Source: Sporolactobacillus spathodeae
Lineage (GTDB): Bacteria > Bacillota > Bacilli > Bacillales > Sporolactobacillaceae
Direction of reading: 5' to 3'
Assembly: GCF_016908935.1 (NCBI RefSeq)
Contig: NZ_JAFBEV010000021.1
Span: 1-53,315 of the forward strand
DNA: 53,315 nucleotides
Numbering within the stretch: position 1 is the stretch's first letter; each line of letters begins with the position of its first letter. Positions 25,073-34,257 of this stretch are shown one piece after another. The notes under the pieces were generated by a model, which saw nothing but the letters and a program-made list of their open reading frames with translations, did not search any database and was not told the DNA's origin. The position numbers and the translations under genes were made by a program.

Positions 25073-25676
25073 AACAGGGGCCTGTTGAAGAGTAAACATT
25101 GCGGCTTAGGTCCAGTAGGTTTTCCCACCAAGCAACCTAATGTTGCCATTTAGGCAGTTTCCTATTAAAGCCTGGCCGATGCCGTCGCCGGACACCGAAC
25201 TGGAACGCCACTCAGGCCGCACTATAATCCTCTTCAAGAGCCGCAAAGCGGACAGTCTAGGAGATTTCCTCAGGCATTCTTTTACTTTATTCTAGCCTCT
25301 TTTGCAGAATTGATTTCAGGAAGACACACGCCCATGATGCCGGCCAAGCAAGTCATGGGTTACGTGCTTCCATCCCCTCTTTTCCACTCAAGGCAGGCTA
25401 CGCTGCTTGCTTTTCCTTTAAAAAAGTACTACGCAATACAGGTTTTCCACATCGTCCATTTGCAAAAAGCAAACAACGTACGTGTCTCCACGGACGCAGG
25501 GTCTTCGCCCACATGCCGTTGCGGATCGCCCTACGCCCTTTACTCCCAGTACCAACCCAAAGCTGGGCGCCTTAAGCCGGCACCAGGAACTTCATCGATG
25601 TGCCCTTTGACGGATTTTTAGCCCCGTCTTCAAATAAAGTGGAATGACTAGAATACTGCGCCACCTGCAAGATACA
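25073..25676 (-). ncRNA. ole: OLE RNA (ornate, large, extremophilic)
   Basis: A stretch of about 600 bases between ispA and oapA has no plausible coding frame but is dense in hairpins. Examples are GACGG/CCGTC at 25609-25628, TTTGC/GCAAA at 25459-25473, CTCTTCAAGAG at 25230-25240, CCGC/GCGG at 25241-25251, and AACATT/AATGTT enclosing a GGTGGGAAAACC-type hairpin near the 3' end. It has its own promoter at 25683-25711 and may end at the AACAGG/CCTGTT stem at 25073-25086. Size, strand and context (nusB-folD-xseA-xseB-ispA-OLE-oapA-dxs) match the OLE RNA class, one of the largest structured bacterial RNAs. It forms membrane ribonucleoprotein complexes with OapA, OapB and OapC; its biochemical action is still unclear. 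The ends are estimates. Confidence 0.9.
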
Positions 25677-25682
25677 AAAAAG

Positions 25683-25711
25683 ATTGTAACATAAAAATAA
25701 AAATTGCTCAA
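25683..25711 (-). promoter_or_regulatory. Sigma-A promoter of OLE RNA
   Basis: On the minus strand TTGAGC (25706-25711) and TACAAT (25683-25688) are separated by exactly 17 bp in an A/T-rich spacer. It predicts a start near 25676. It lies just after the ispA stop, so OLE can be made independently of the upstream operon. Confidence 0.75.
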
Positions 25712-25728
25712 TAATCGTTTAAAAGCAA

Positions 25729-26616
25729 TTAATGGGTTCGGTGCAACAAGTAGTTCGCTAGCTGAGCCAAAACGCTTTGGCCAAGTCCAATCTCGTTAAG
25801 ACAGCCAATCGCCCGATCAATTTGCTTTGCCAATTCCTCTCGCGCACCATCGAGAGTAAGTAAACTGACGTAGGTATTCTTGTGATTATCCAAATCGCTA
25901 CCAATGGGTTTGCCCAGTTCATTTTGGTTTCCGGTAATATCCAAAATATCATCACCAATCTGAAAGGCAAGTCCAATGTTATCCGCGTACGCTGACAATT
26001 GCATCTGCTCAGCTTCAGAAGCGCCAGCAATCCGAGCGGCGGCTTCGATTGGAAATTTGATCAGTCGCCCCGTTTTGCGGCGATGCACCGAAATAAGCTG
26101 ATCCAGATTTAGTACTTTTTCTTCCGCTTCGAGATCATCCTCTTGACCGCCAACCATACCTTCCGGCCCAGCTGCGCTGGCGAGCATAGCGATTAACTGA
26201 ACTTTCAGCGTTTCACTGAGCAATGGATCTTCGGCAAGTACTTGAAAAGCCGCAGTTAAAAGGCCGTCCCCGGCGAGCACCGCGGTGCCCTCGCCATAAA
26301 CGATGTGATTCGTTGCGCGTCCTCTTCTCAGCTCATCATCATCCATTGCCGGTAAATCATCGTGGATCAGCGAATACGTATGTATCATTTCGATAGCGAT
26401 AGCGACAGACAATCCTTGATCCGGTTTTCCACCTAATTCTTCGAGCGTCGCGAAGAGCAAAATCGGACGGATCCGCTTACCGCCAGCCATCAGAGAATAG
26501 AGCATCGATTCGCGCAGTTTCTCGGTTATCGGTAGTTTCCGCAAGAAAGTGTCCAATCGCTTTTCGAACCATTCCTTACGCGTCTGCATATAGTCATTTA
26601 GTGTTTGATCGGTCAT
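25729..26616 (-). CDS. ispA: Farnesyl diphosphate synthase (polyprenyl synthetase)
   Basis: The 295-residue prenyl transferase condenses IPP with DMAPP and GPP to give FPP. The first aspartate-rich motif (HDDLPAMDDDELRRG) and the second (FQIGDDILD) are intact, as is GGKRIRP near residue 46. Its ATG overlaps the xseB TGA (ATGA), giving coupled translation. It corresponds to yqiD (ispA) of B. subtilis. The OLE RNA promoter follows its stop by about 20 bp. Confidence 0.96.
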   Translation of the reverse strand: MTDQTLNDYMQTRKEWFEKRLDTFLRKLPITEKLRESMLYSLMAGGKRIRPILLFATLEELGGKPDQGLSVAIAIEMIHTYSLIHDDLPAMDDDELRRGRATNHIVYGEGTAVLAGDGLLTAAFQVLAEDPLLSETLKVQLIAMLASAAGPEGMVGGQEDDLEAEEKVLNLDQLISVHRRKTGRLIKFPIEAAARIAGASEAEQMQLSAYADNIGLAFQIGDDILDITGNQNELGKPIGSDLDNHKNTYVSLLTLDGAREELAKQIDRAIGCLNEIGLGQSVLAQLANYLLHRTH

Positions 26617-26870
26617 TGACCCTCATCTCCTGAAATGGAAAAGGGTTCCGAATCACCTTCTGTATGCATCAATCGATCCATTTTATCGCTAACTTTCTCT
26701 AATTTATCGTGACAAAGTTTAGAGTATGCCATGCCCTTCTGAAACAAATCAATTGCTTTCTCAAGTGGGACATCATTGGTTTCAAGCTGCTTGACGATCG
26801 ATTCCAGTTCAACCATCGCTTCTTCAAAAGAAACAGCCTGTTCGCCAGCTTTTTCCGCTTTTTCACTCAT
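26613..26870 (-). CDS. xseB: Exodeoxyribonuclease VII small subunit
   Basis: The 85-residue helical protein has the family core FEEAMVELESIVKQLE and PLEKAIDLFQKGMAY. It assembles in several copies with XseA into exonuclease VII, which degrades single-stranded DNA. The start at 26868-26870 follows GGAGGAG and overlaps the xseA end by 8 bp; the longer open frame upstream is the xseA shadow. Confidence 0.95.
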   Translation of the reverse strand: MSEKAEKAGEQAVSFEEAMVELESIVKQLETNDVPLEKAIDLFQKGMAYSKLCHDKLEKVSDKMDRLMHTEGDSEPFSISGDEGQ

Positions 26871-28239
26871 CTGTCTTCTCCTCCTCAATTCCCCAGACTT
26901 GACAGTCCACCCGTCCATCGTGCATTCGCAGAACAAGCGGGTCGCCAGGAACAACATCGTGTACCGATTTTAATAACTGATCGGCATCATTATAAGCCAA
27001 GCTATAACCCCTTGCCATGACCTTGAGCGGACTCAGCGCATTCAGTTGAACCATCAGTCGCTCACAATCGGTTTCTTTGTTTCGCAGAAGCTGTTGCAAT
27101 TTCTGTTTCAATTTGTCAACTGTTTCGATCAGTGTGCGCTTTGATTGTTCAAGCAGTGCAGATGGATCAGAGCGAACCAGCAACCTGTCCAGACTAGCCA
27201 GCCGTTCACTTTTTTGCTGGATGAGCTGTTGCATGGCACGTCGGCCTTGTTCCCGTAGCTGATCGAATTGTTGCTCTTTCTGCAGAACGAGCTGCCGTGG
27301 ATAACGAAAAGCATAGGCACCGTCAAAACCAGCGAGGCGATCGCCTTGTTGCTTGATTTGCGAACGGATTGCGCGAACCGCTCGTGCGCGCAGTTCATCA
27401 ATTTGCCGATTCAAATCACGGAAATCAGGCACAGCAAATTCGCCTGCCGCAGTCGGAGTCGCCGCCCGCTTATCAGCTACAAAATCGGCAATCGTAAAAT
27501 CTGTTTCATGGCCCACTGCGGAAATCACAGGCAAAACGGATTGAAAGATGGCTGAGGCAACCGTTTCTTCGTTAAAAGCCCATAAATCTTCAATCGAACC
27601 ACCGCCCCGTCCGACGACGAGTAAGTCTAGCGTTCCGAGGTTGTTTGCTTGCTGTATTGCCCGGACAATTGAAGGCGCAGCTTCAGCGCCTTGGACAAGC
27701 ACGGGAAACAAAGTGATCCGTGCGGCAGGAAAACGCCGTTTTATGGTTACAAAAAGGTCACGGATGACTGCGCCTGTCGGCGATGTCACAATACCGATTT
27801 CGTAAGAAACCTTTGGAATTTCCTTTTTTTGTGCCGGATCAAACCAGCCTTTCGCCTGCAATTTCTTTTTCAATGCTTCATAGGCGAGAAAGAGTTGTCC
27901 CAAACCATCCTGTTCCATGCTACGAATATAAATCTGGTACTCACCATAAGGTTCGTACAAGGCAATCGACCCTTGTACGAGTACTTTCATACCGTCCGTA
28001 GGTGCAAACGTCAGATTTCGCGCGCTGCTGGCGAACATCACCGCTTTGATGCGCGCATTGTTGTCTTTCAATGTCAAATAGAGATGGCCGCGGGAATGTC
28101 TTTTGAAGTTAGAGATTTCTCCTTTCAGCCAGACATTCTGCAGTGCTTGGTCCGTCTCCATTCTCTGTTTAATATAACGCGTCAGCCGAGTGACGCTGAC
28201 ATAGCGGTCAGCGGGATTCCGATTGTAGTCGTCCATCAC
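26863..28239 (-). CDS. xseA: Exodeoxyribonuclease VII large subunit
   Basis: The 458-residue protein has an N-terminal OB-fold (about 12-105, WLKGEISNFKRHSRGHLYL), the catalytic domain with GRGGGSIEDLWAFNEE, HETDFTIADFVADKRAATPT, and a coiled-coil C-terminal part (about 300-400) that binds XseB. The start is uncertain: GTG at 28237-28239 or ATG at 28234-28236, both overlapping the end of folD and preceded by AAGG. It is the second of four coupled genes folD-xseA-xseB-ispA. Confidence 0.96.
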   Translation of the reverse strand: MMDDYNRNPADRYVSVTRLTRYIKQRMETDQALQNVWLKGEISNFKRHSRGHLYLTLKDNNARIKAVMFASSARNLTFAPTDGMKVLVQGSIALYEPYGEYQIYIRSMEQDGLGQLFLAYEALKKKLQAKGWFDPAQKKEIPKVSYEIGIVTSPTGAVIRDLFVTIKRRFPAARITLFPVLVQGAEAAPSIVRAIQQANNLGTLDLLVVGRGGGSIEDLWAFNEETVASAIFQSVLPVISAVGHETDFTIADFVADKRAATPTAAGEFAVPDFRDLNRQIDELRARAVRAIRSQIKQQGDRLAGFDGAYAFRYPRQLVLQKEQQFDQLREQGRRAMQQLIQQKSERLASLDRLLVRSDPSALLEQSKRTLIETVDKLKQKLQQLLRNKETDCERLMVQLNALSPLKVMARGYSLAYNDADQLLKSVHDVVPGDPLVLRMHDGRVDCQVWGIEEEKTDE

Positions 28240-29080
28240 TTGCCAGCGCCGCCTTCACTGTATTTTCCAGCAGCATCACGCGCGTCATCGGTCCAACCCC
28301 GCCTGGCACAGGTGTGATGAAACTAGCTTTTTGACTGACTTCAGGAAATTCTACATCGCCGACCAATTTGCCATCAGCATTGCGATTCATACCGACATCG
28401 ACCACGATTGCTCCTGGCTTAATATCTTCCGCACCAATTAGTCCGGCATGGCCGACAGCGACGACAAGAATGTCAGCCTGTTTGGTATATTCTGCAAGTG
28501 GCGTGGTCCTTGAATGACAGATTGTCACGGTCGCGTCGTGATTCAAAAAAAGTTGAGAAGCTGGTTTGCCGACAATATGGCTTCTTCCGACGATAATCAC
28601 ATGCTTGCCGGCAATCCGGATCTTGCACGCATGCAGCATTTCGATAATCCCAGCGGGTGTGCATGGTTCGAAGCAATCCTGACCAATCATCATTTTTCCG
28701 AGATTAACTGGGTGAAAGCCATCGACATCTTTTTCCGGCGCAATGGTCTCGATCACTTTATCTTCCGAAATTTGTTTCGGCAATGGCAGCTGAACGAGAA
28801 TGCCATGGATTGACGGTGCGCGGTTCAGTCGGACGACTTCAGCTAACAATTCTTCTTCTGTAACGGTTTCCGGAAGCCGGATCAATTCGGAATGAATACC
28901 CACTTCTTTGCAATCACGAATTTTCCCTTTGACATAAGACTGTGAGGCCGGATTTTCACCGACAAGAATCACTGCAAGACCAGGTACCAAGCCTTTCTCC
29001 GCCAATTCCTGAACCTTGACTTTAATCTGTTGGCGTTTATCTGCTGCAATTTGTTTCCCATCGATCAGTTTAGCGGGCAT
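28208..29080 (-). CDS. folD: Methylenetetrahydrofolate dehydrogenase/cyclohydrolase
   Basis: The 290-residue bifunctional enzyme interconverts 5,10-methylene-THF and 10-formyl-THF with NADP, supplying one-carbon units. It has the catalytic lysine region SQSYVKGKIRDC, the substrate segment HGILVQLPLP, the dinucleotide-binding VIIVGRSHIVGKP and the C-terminal TPVPGGVGPMT. Its end overlaps xseA by about 30 bp. ATG follows AGAGGATG. Confidence 0.97.
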   Translation of the reverse strand: MPAKLIDGKQIAADKRQQIKVKVQELAEKGLVPGLAVILVGENPASQSYVKGKIRDCKEVGIHSELIRLPETVTEEELLAEVVRLNRAPSIHGILVQLPLPKQISEDKVIETIAPEKDVDGFHPVNLGKMMIGQDCFEPCTPAGIIEMLHACKIRIAGKHVIIVGRSHIVGKPASQLFLNHDATVTICHSRTTPLAEYTKQADILVVAVGHAGLIGAEDIKPGAIVVDVGMNRNADGKLVGDVEFPEVSQKASFITPVPGGVGPMTRVMLLENTVKAALASDGRLQSESR

Positions 29081-29174
29081 GAATCAGCATCCTCTCAAAT
29101 TTTTGACTCTGATAGAGCCTCGTATCGTTCCTATTCGTTTCAAATTATCACTGTGCAGCGGGTAGCCGCGAAAA

Positions 29175-29585
29175 TCAATCCTGTTTTCCATTTTCAATTT
29201 GATTTTTTGCAATACTTGAGAGAACTCCATTAACAAAAATACGGGATTGTTCGTCACTAAATAGCCGGCATAATTCAACGGCTTCATTAATGCTGACCGT
29301 CGCGGGTATCTCACCAAAATAAAGCATTTCACATACAGCTAACCGCAGGATGGTTTTATCAATATTGCCGATCCGGCTAAGTGACCAGTTTTTTAGATAT
29401 TTGCTGATTTGATCGTCAATTTCTTTCTGATTCTCTAACACTTTATCCAATAGTTGGTCGACAAAAGGGTCTAGCGGTTCCCCACTCTCCATTACTGCCG
29501 CAACTGCGGTTTCGCGATCGGTTTTGCTGAGTGTCATCTGAAACAAAACCTGCAAGGCAATCTTTCTGGCCTCTCTTCGATTCAT
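29175..29585 (-). CDS. nusB: Transcription antitermination factor NusB
   Basis: The 136-residue helical RNA-binding protein works with NusE (S10) at boxA in rRNA operons. The start MNRREARKIALQVLFQ and the later ETVAVSINEAVELCR-type segment (ATVSINEAVELCRLF here) are family marks. It lies about 95 bp upstream of folD. Repeat copy 5 lies upstream, between it and yqhY. Confidence 0.95.
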   Translation of the reverse strand: MNRREARKIALQVLFQMTLSKTDRETAVAAVMESGEPLDPFVDQLLDKVLENQKEIDDQISKYLKNWSLSRIGNIDKTILRLAVCEMLYFGEIPATVSINEAVELCRLFSDEQSRIFVNGVLSSIAKNQIENGKQD

Positions 29586-29716
29586 TGGCTTATTCCCTTC
29601 TGTTTTGCATTTGACTTCTACAATAGTTAGTAATTCATTTCGTCATGGCTTCGGTCGGTCGCTCGCTATACGTGAACACGCCGTGCGTCATCCATCTCAT
29701 TCATTGTTTACTGGCA

Positions 29717-29855
29717 AGTAAGATAAACTTGGCGTAGCAAAGTCTTTTTTTACAAAAGTTGCGCTGCAGAGGCTCACTTTGCTCTGTTTTCCCGCAAGGC
29801 GCCAGAACGCCTTCTCTGCATTTTTCACGCAAATTTTTTATATTTTCTTATCTCT
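29717..29855 (+). repeat. Dispersed TTGGC hairpin repeat, copy 5 (long form)
   Basis: AACTTGGC-GTA-GCAAAGTC and a T-run are followed by ACAAAAGTTGCGCT, then CCCGCAAGGCG, AACGCCTTCTCTGCATTTTT and ATTTTCTTATCTCTTGT. Blocks and order match copy 4. The 311-base gap between nusB and yqhY holds this repeat and a terminator. Confidence 0.8.
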
Positions 29856-29859
29856 TGTA

Positions 29860-29895
29860 AAAAAACAAAGGGAGAGAGTACCCGCCCTTTGTTTC
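29860..29895 (-). terminator. Terminator of accB-accC-yqhY
   Basis: On the minus strand GAAACAAAGGG pairs with CCCTTTGTTT and a T-run follows. It ends the operon directly after the yqhY stop. Confidence 0.9.
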
Positions 29896-29896
29896 T

Positions 29897-30313
29897 TTAC
29901 TCGGCCTCATCTTCAAAAAAGCCCTTTTTTTCTTTTAGGTCGAAACGAACACCGACGACATGAATATTGATTTGTAGCACGTCGAGTGCGGTCATCCGCT
30001 TCAATGTCTGCGCAATATGATCTTGTACTTCCTCAGCAACTTCGGGTATTGAAACCCCGAATTTGACCGTTAGATGCACATCAATCACGATACCTTCAGG
30101 CGTCAAGTCAACTTTGACGCCGCGGCGCATTTTACGATTGCCTAGCTTTTCAGCTGCGCCGGTCAGAAAATTGCCGTGCTTGTCGCCAACACCAACAATT
30201 TCGGAAGCAGCAATCGCTGCAATGACTTCGATGACGTTCGGTGAAATTTCAATTTTTCCAAGGTCTTCCTGCAGTTCGTCGACTTCAACCGATTGATTTT
30301 CCTTTTCCGGCAT
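29897..30313 (-). CDS. yqhY: Asp23/YqhY-family protein
   Basis: The 138-residue protein of the Asp23/Gls24 family is encoded beside accBC in most Firmicutes and is linked to control of acetyl-CoA carboxylase activity in B. subtilis. The core [19 protein letters not shown] and [12 protein letters not shown] are visible. It has no membrane segment. ATG at 30311-30313 follows GGGAGGTG and lies inside the 3' end of accC (29-bp overlap), so translation is coupled. Confidence 0.93.
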   Translation of the reverse strand: MPEKENQSVEVDELQEDLGKIEISPNVIEVIAAIAASEIVGVGDKHGNFLTGAAEKLGNRKMRRGVKVDLTPEGIVIDVHLTVKFGVSIPEVAEEVQDHIAQTLKRMTALDVLQINIHVVGVRFDLKEKKGFFEDEAE

Positions 30314-31682
30314 GAGTCGCACCTCCCGATTCGTCCGTCTCGTTGAGCGGATAAGTTTCAAGAAATTTCGTGTTAAAATTGCCGCTTACAAATACGGGGT
30401 GCTGCAACAATTTCTGGTGAAATGGAATGGTTGTGTGAATCCCCTCAATCACATACTCGCCAAGTGCGCGTTTCATCGTCGCAATCGCATCTTCCCGAGT
30501 CTTGCCGAACGTAATGACTTTAGCCACCATCGAATCGTAATAAGGCGGAATAAAATAGTCCTGATAGACTGCGGAGTCCACTCGGACACTTGGACCACCC
30601 GGCGGTAAGTAGGTCACAACTCGTCCGCATGACGGCATGAAATTCTTCTCAGGATCTTCCGCGTTAATTCGGCATTCAATCGCGTGGCCATTTAGATGGA
30701 CTTCTGATTGCTCCACAGACAGTTCAAGTCCAGAAGCGACTCGTAGTTGTTCTTTAATCAAGTCGATACCGGTCACATACTCGGTCACGCCGTGTTCTAC
30801 CTGGATGCGGGTATTCATTTCCATGAAGTAGAATGATCCATTCGGTTCATAAATGAATTCGATCGTCCCTGCCCCAACATAGTCCACTGCTTTTGCGGCG
30901 CGTACAGCCGCCATACCCATTTCTTGTCTTTTTTCTTCATTCAGCGCAGGTGAAGGCGATTCTTCGAGAAGTTTCTGCAGTCGGCGCTGAATCGTACAAT
31001 CACGCTCACCTAGATGGATGACATGCCCGTGTTTGTCTGCAAGTACCTGAATTTCCACATGCCTGAAGTTTTCGATGTATTTCTCAATATATACGCCTGG
31101 ATTGCCGAAAGAAGTGCTTGCCTCTTGTTGCGTAATTTGGATCCCATGGCGCAGTTCTTCTTCATTTCGTGCCACGCGGATGCCTTTTCCCCCGCCTCCG
31201 GCTGTGGCTTTGATCAATACTGGATAGCCGATGGCTGATGCGATTCGCACACCATCTGCAGCGTTATCGATAATCCCATCTGAACCCGGAACAACAGGAA
31301 CACCCGCGTTTTTCATCGTTTGCTTTGCCACGTCTTTGATGCCCATTTTGCTGATCGCATCAGAAGGAGGACCGACAAAAATCAAATTACATTCCTCGCA
31401 CATTTCGGCAAAGTCAGCGTTTTCGGACAGAAAGCCATAACCGGGATGAACCGCATCACAACCTCTGGCAGTGGCGACACTGATCAGATTTGTATAGTTT
31501 AAGTAACTGTCTTTCGATGCATTCGGACCGATGCAGAACGCTTCATCCGCGAGTTGGACATGAAGCGCCTCTTTGTCCGCCTGTGAGTAGACAGCCACCG
31601 TTTCAATTCCTAATTCTTTGCACGCACGGATAATCCGAACGGCAATTTCCCCTCGATTTGCAACTAAAACTTTTTTTATCAT
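30285..31682 (-). CDS. accC: Acetyl-CoA carboxylase, biotin carboxylase subunit
   Basis: The 465-residue ATP-grasp enzyme carboxylates the biotin on AccB, the first step of fatty-acid synthesis. It has the N-terminal [18 protein letters not shown], the glycine-rich ATP loop [24 protein letters not shown] and the ERDCTIQRR segment. The last 20 or so residues (after LETYPL) exceed the usual end and overlap yqhY. It follows accB by 14 bp. Confidence 0.97.
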   Translation of the reverse strand: MIKKVLVANRGEIAVRIIRACKELGIETVAVYSQADKEALHVQLADEAFCIGPNASKDSYLNYTNLISVATARGCDAVHPGYGFLSENADFAEMCEECNLIFVGPPSDAISKMGIKDVAKQTMKNAGVPVVPGSDGIIDNAADGVRIASAIGYPVLIKATAGGGGKGIRVARNEEELRHGIQITQQEASTSFGNPGVYIEKYIENFRHVEIQVLADKHGHVIHLGERDCTIQRRLQKLLEESPSPALNEEKRQEMGMAAVRAAKAVDYVGAGTIEFIYEPNGSFYFMEMNTRIQVEHGVTEYVTGIDLIKEQLRVASGLELSVEQSEVHLNGHAIECRINAEDPEKNFMPSCGRVVTYLPPGGPSVRVDSAVYQDYFIPPYYDSMVAKVITFGKTREDAIATMKRALGEYVIEGIHTTIPFHQKLLQHPVFVSGNFNTKFLETYPLNETDESGGATHAGKGKSIG

Positions 31683-31696
31683 AAATAGAAAACCCC

Positions 31697-32176
31697 TTAA
31701 TCTTCCTTGACCAGGAACAATGGCTGACCAAATTCGACTAACTGGCCATCCGCTGCAAGTACCTCAACAATCGTTCCTTTGCAGTCCGCTTCGATTTCGT
31801 TAAATAGTTTCATTGCCTCAAGTGTGCAGACAATCGTCTTCTTATCTACTTTCGATCCATTTTTGACATAGGGTTCGGCGTCCGGTGATGGTGTCGAATA
31901 AAAGGTGCCAACCATTGGTGCTGTGACTTTATGGAGCGCATCCGTATCTTGAGATCCTGTTGCAGCTTTCTTTTTTTCAGCTGGCACAGCTTGAACCGGC
32001 GCAGGGGATGCGACTGGAGCAGCAACTGTGGCAACTGGCTGTGCCGTAGCCTTCACGGAGAATGCGTCGGATTTCCGCAAGGTTATTTTCGTACCCTCTT
32101 CCTCGAATTTAAACTCACTGATGGAGGAAGAATCCATTTCCTTCATTAATGTCTTAATTTCTTCAAAGCTTAACAC
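31697..32176 (-). CDS. accB: Biotin carboxyl carrier protein of acetyl-CoA carboxylase
   Basis: The 159-residue protein carries biotin on the lysine in [15 protein letters not shown]. The layout is an N-terminal domain ([19 protein letters not shown]), an alanine/proline-rich linker (about 50-75) and the biotinyl domain with the thumb region of AccB ([14 protein letters not shown]). The start is taken as GTG (32174-32176) behind GGAG at 8 bp. The open frame begins earlier at an ATG with no ribosome site. Confidence 0.95.
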   Translation of the reverse strand: MLSFEEIKTLMKEMDSSSISEFKFEEEGTKITLRKSDAFSVKATAQPVATVAAPVASPAPVQAVPAEKKKAATGSQDTDALHKVTAPMVGTFYSTPSPDAEPYVKNGSKVDKKTIVCTLEAMKLFNEIEADCKGTIVEVLAADGQLVEFGQPLFLVKED

Positions 32177-32212
32177 GTCGAGCACTCCTTTGTAACAACC
32201 GCTTTTCAACTT

Positions 32213-32242
32213 ATTATAGCATATCGTCCATTCATTTCTCGA
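32213..32242 (-). promoter_or_regulatory. Candidate promoter of accB-accC-yqhY
   Basis: On the minus strand a perfect TATAAT (32213-32218) is preceded at 18 bp by TCGAGA (32237-32242), a weak -35. It lies about 40 bp upstream of accB. Confidence 0.5.
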
Positions 32243-32321
32243 ATGTACTTACACGCTGTTTTCTACGGCTGAATAAATTCAATGATCAAACATTATAATT
32301 TTGCATTTACAGCTAAAGCCG

Positions 32322-32358
32322 CAAAAAAGAAACCACCTGTTTTTCGCAGGCAGTTTCT
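32322..32358 (-). terminator. Terminator of the distal spoIIIA genes
   Basis: On the minus strand GAAACTGCCTG pairs with CAGGTGGTTTC, followed by TTTTTTG. It lies about 50 bp after the spoIIIAH stop. Confidence 0.85.
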
Positions 32359-32405
32359 ATTGTACCTAATTTTGTTAAAAAAATCTTCAAATAATGAATG
32401 AATGC

Positions 32406-32933
32406 TTATTTTTGATTCAATGCATAAGTAACACTGACGATTTTGCCTACACCTAAATATTGATCCGTCAAACGAATGACTTCATTCGCTTGTTTCTGAG
32501 TCAGTTTCTCCGAATCCACGAAGACCTGTACATTATTACCCGTCGTTTTTACAACCGCGTTTTTGAATCCTTTCGACTGGATCACATCTTCAAGCATTGT
32601 CTCATTATTCGCCAGTGTCTGCATCGCTTCCATTTGATCATAGGCGGCACTGACTTCTTTGGCGGAGCTTTTCTTTGAAGCAATCACACTTTGATATTTT
32701 TGCTGCAGCTGACTACGTTCATCCGCCTTATCAAGTTCAATTTGACCCAATTTATTATCCGCCTTGCTGACTGCTTGCGTCTTCTGATTATTGCCGCTGA
32801 CTTGTTGTGCCTGTTTTGCGCCTTGATCCGCCACATTTTTTGCATTTTGATTCTGTGCAGTCAGTGCATAAACGGATAGAACCACAATCAAACTCAGCAT
32901 AGTGAGCAGCCAAACTGTCTGTTTTTTTAACAT
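32406..32933 (-). CDS. spoIIIAH: Stage III sporulation protein AH
   Basis: The 175-residue mother-cell protein has one N-terminal membrane anchor (about 7-25), a glutamine/lysine-rich linker and a C-terminal YscJ/FliF-like ring-building domain (about 75-170). It forms a ring that binds forespore SpoIIQ across the intermembrane space, making the feeding-tube channel needed for sigma-G activity. The endings LTDQYLGVGKIVSVTY fit the family. It is last in the spoIIIA gene set, 18 bp after spoIIIAG. Confidence 0.94.
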   Translation of the reverse strand: MLKKQTVWLLTMLSLIVVLSVYALTAQNQNAKNVADQGAKQAQQVSGNNQKTQAVSKADNKLGQIELDKADERSQLQQKYQSVIASKKSSAKEVSAAYDQMEAMQTLANNETMLEDVIQSKGFKNAVVKTTGNNVQVFVDSEKLTQKQANEVIRLTDQYLGVGKIVSVTYALNQK

Positions 32934-32951
32934 CTGAAACAGCCCCCTTAA

Positions 32952-33614
32952 TTATTCTTTTGGTAGAACTTTGACCTTATAATTGGGAATATCCAGTACA
33001 GTTGCGACAGCATCCATAATCTCTGCGCGCGTCGCAGGTTGATCGGCACCGCGTACGACGACAATTACGCCACGGACGGTCGGCTGCTGTTTGCCGATTA
33101 CAACGGGTTCTTTGGAACCATTTTTTTCAACCATAACCACCTGGGTATTTTGATCCCGCTCATTGACTTGGCGGGTCCCGCCCTTCTGATCGCTTTCCAC
33201 AGTCTGGTTATCCTGAGTTTGTATATTATTCTGATAGATGGCCTTCTCAGTTGATGAAAAAGTGATCATCACCGAAGCGTCTGAAACACCCTGCATCTGA
33301 TCAAGAATATTCTCTAAGCTCTGGCTTGCGTATGTCTCATAGCTTTCGATGGAACCCGTGGATTCCTTTTTAATTTTCTTTTGGACTGCAGAAAGTTTCT
33401 GTGAATTATTGACGTTGAACACATTCTGAGTCGTTTTTTGATTGTTTGGCGCGTTTGAGAAAATTCTTCCGACCCCAAGTAGCAGAATGCCGGCCATTGC
33501 TAGTAAGAGCAGACGCGTTATCAATTGACGCTGCGTGCTTACCGGTTTGTCCCCTTTTTTCTCCGCCTGATTGCCAAAAAACTTGTCTTTCAGCCAATCC
33601 ATCCATCGTCTCAC
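32952..33614 (-). CDS. spoIIIAG: Stage III sporulation protein AG
   Basis: The 220-residue protein has a cytoplasmic N-terminus, one membrane segment (about 30-48) and a ring-building domain related to type III secretion rings (SYETYASQSLENILDQMQGV, later VRGVIVVVRGAD). It forms a large ring in the SpoIIIA-SpoIIQ channel. The start is GTG (33612-33614) behind AAGGGGGGG. It follows spoIIIAF by 4 bp. Confidence 0.94.
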   Translation of the reverse strand: MRRWMDWLKDKFFGNQAEKKGDKPVSTQRQLITRLLLLAMAGILLLGVGRIFSNAPNNQKTTQNVFNVNNSQKLSAVQKKIKKESTGSIESYETYASQSLENILDQMQGVSDASVMITFSSTEKAIYQNNIQTQDNQTVESDQKGGTRQVNERDQNTQVVMVEKNGSKEPVVIGKQQPTVRGVIVVVRGADQPATRAEIMDAVATVLDIPNYKVKVLPKE

Positions 33615-33618
33615 AGTT

Positions 33619-34245
33619 TCAGCCCCCCCCTTCGATTTGAATGGCGATGATCTGCTTATTCACTTGCCACTGCCCCGCGAGGAAGGAACGAATCTGCTCC
33701 GTCTGTCCGGATTGGTCGTCTTTTTTTGTGTCGGAGTCATTGTGCGTTCCAACGCTGATTGATACGGGCTGGATCGGTTGGATCTTTGTCACCGTACGGT
33801 CGCTGGAATTATCCGTCTCAGAAAGAATGAGCATCACTTTCTGAAGCTTTACGTCCTGCGAGTTGTCCTGTTTTGCGGTAAGATTCATTTGTTCAATCTG
33901 CAGTCCGTATCGTTTCGCCAACGCCTCCTTCACTTTATTTTTCATTTGGACAGCCACCTGTTCTTGAATATATGCATGCTGTTGTTTTTCTATTTCTATT
34001 TTTTCTTGGTTTGTTTGATTTTGCAGCGCGATCCCGCCTTTATTGAAGGGGACACCGTTGATGATCGCACGTGGGTCCATATGGAACAGCTTGATGACCG
34101 GTCCAAGCAAAGCAACGATTAGTACGAGTCCGATCACCAGCTTGACATATTTCTGAAAACCACCTGATGGCAATAGCAGTTCCAGAATAACCGCGAACAG
34201 AACAAGAACCACCAGTTGAGAAACCCAACTTTCGATATAACTCAT
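33619..34245 (-). CDS. spoIIIAF: Stage III sporulation protein AF
   Basis: The 208-residue protein has two N-terminal membrane segments (about 8-28 and 32-52) and a soluble C-terminal domain thought to have a ring-building fold. The conserved LLLPSGGFQKYVKLVIGL is present. It is part of the mother-cell membrane channel. It begins 12 bp after spoIIIAE. Confidence 0.93.
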   Translation of the reverse strand: MSYIESWVSQLVVLVLFAVILELLLPSGGFQKYVKLVIGLVLIVALLGPVIKLFHMDPRAIINGVPFNKGGIALQNQTNQEKIEIEKQQHAYIQEQVAVQMKNKVKEALAKRYGLQIEQMNLTAKQDNSQDVKLQKVMLILSETDNSSDRTVTKIQPIQPVSISVGTHNDSDTKKDDQSGQTEQIRSFLAGQWQVNKQIIAIQIEGGG

Positions 34246-34257
34246 TGTATCTGCCTC

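Noticed and set aside
25310-25621. Plus-strand open frame of 103 codons in the ispA-oapA gap
   Set aside because: It is antisense to the structured OLE RNA, has no ribosome site and has composition set by hairpins; not a gene.
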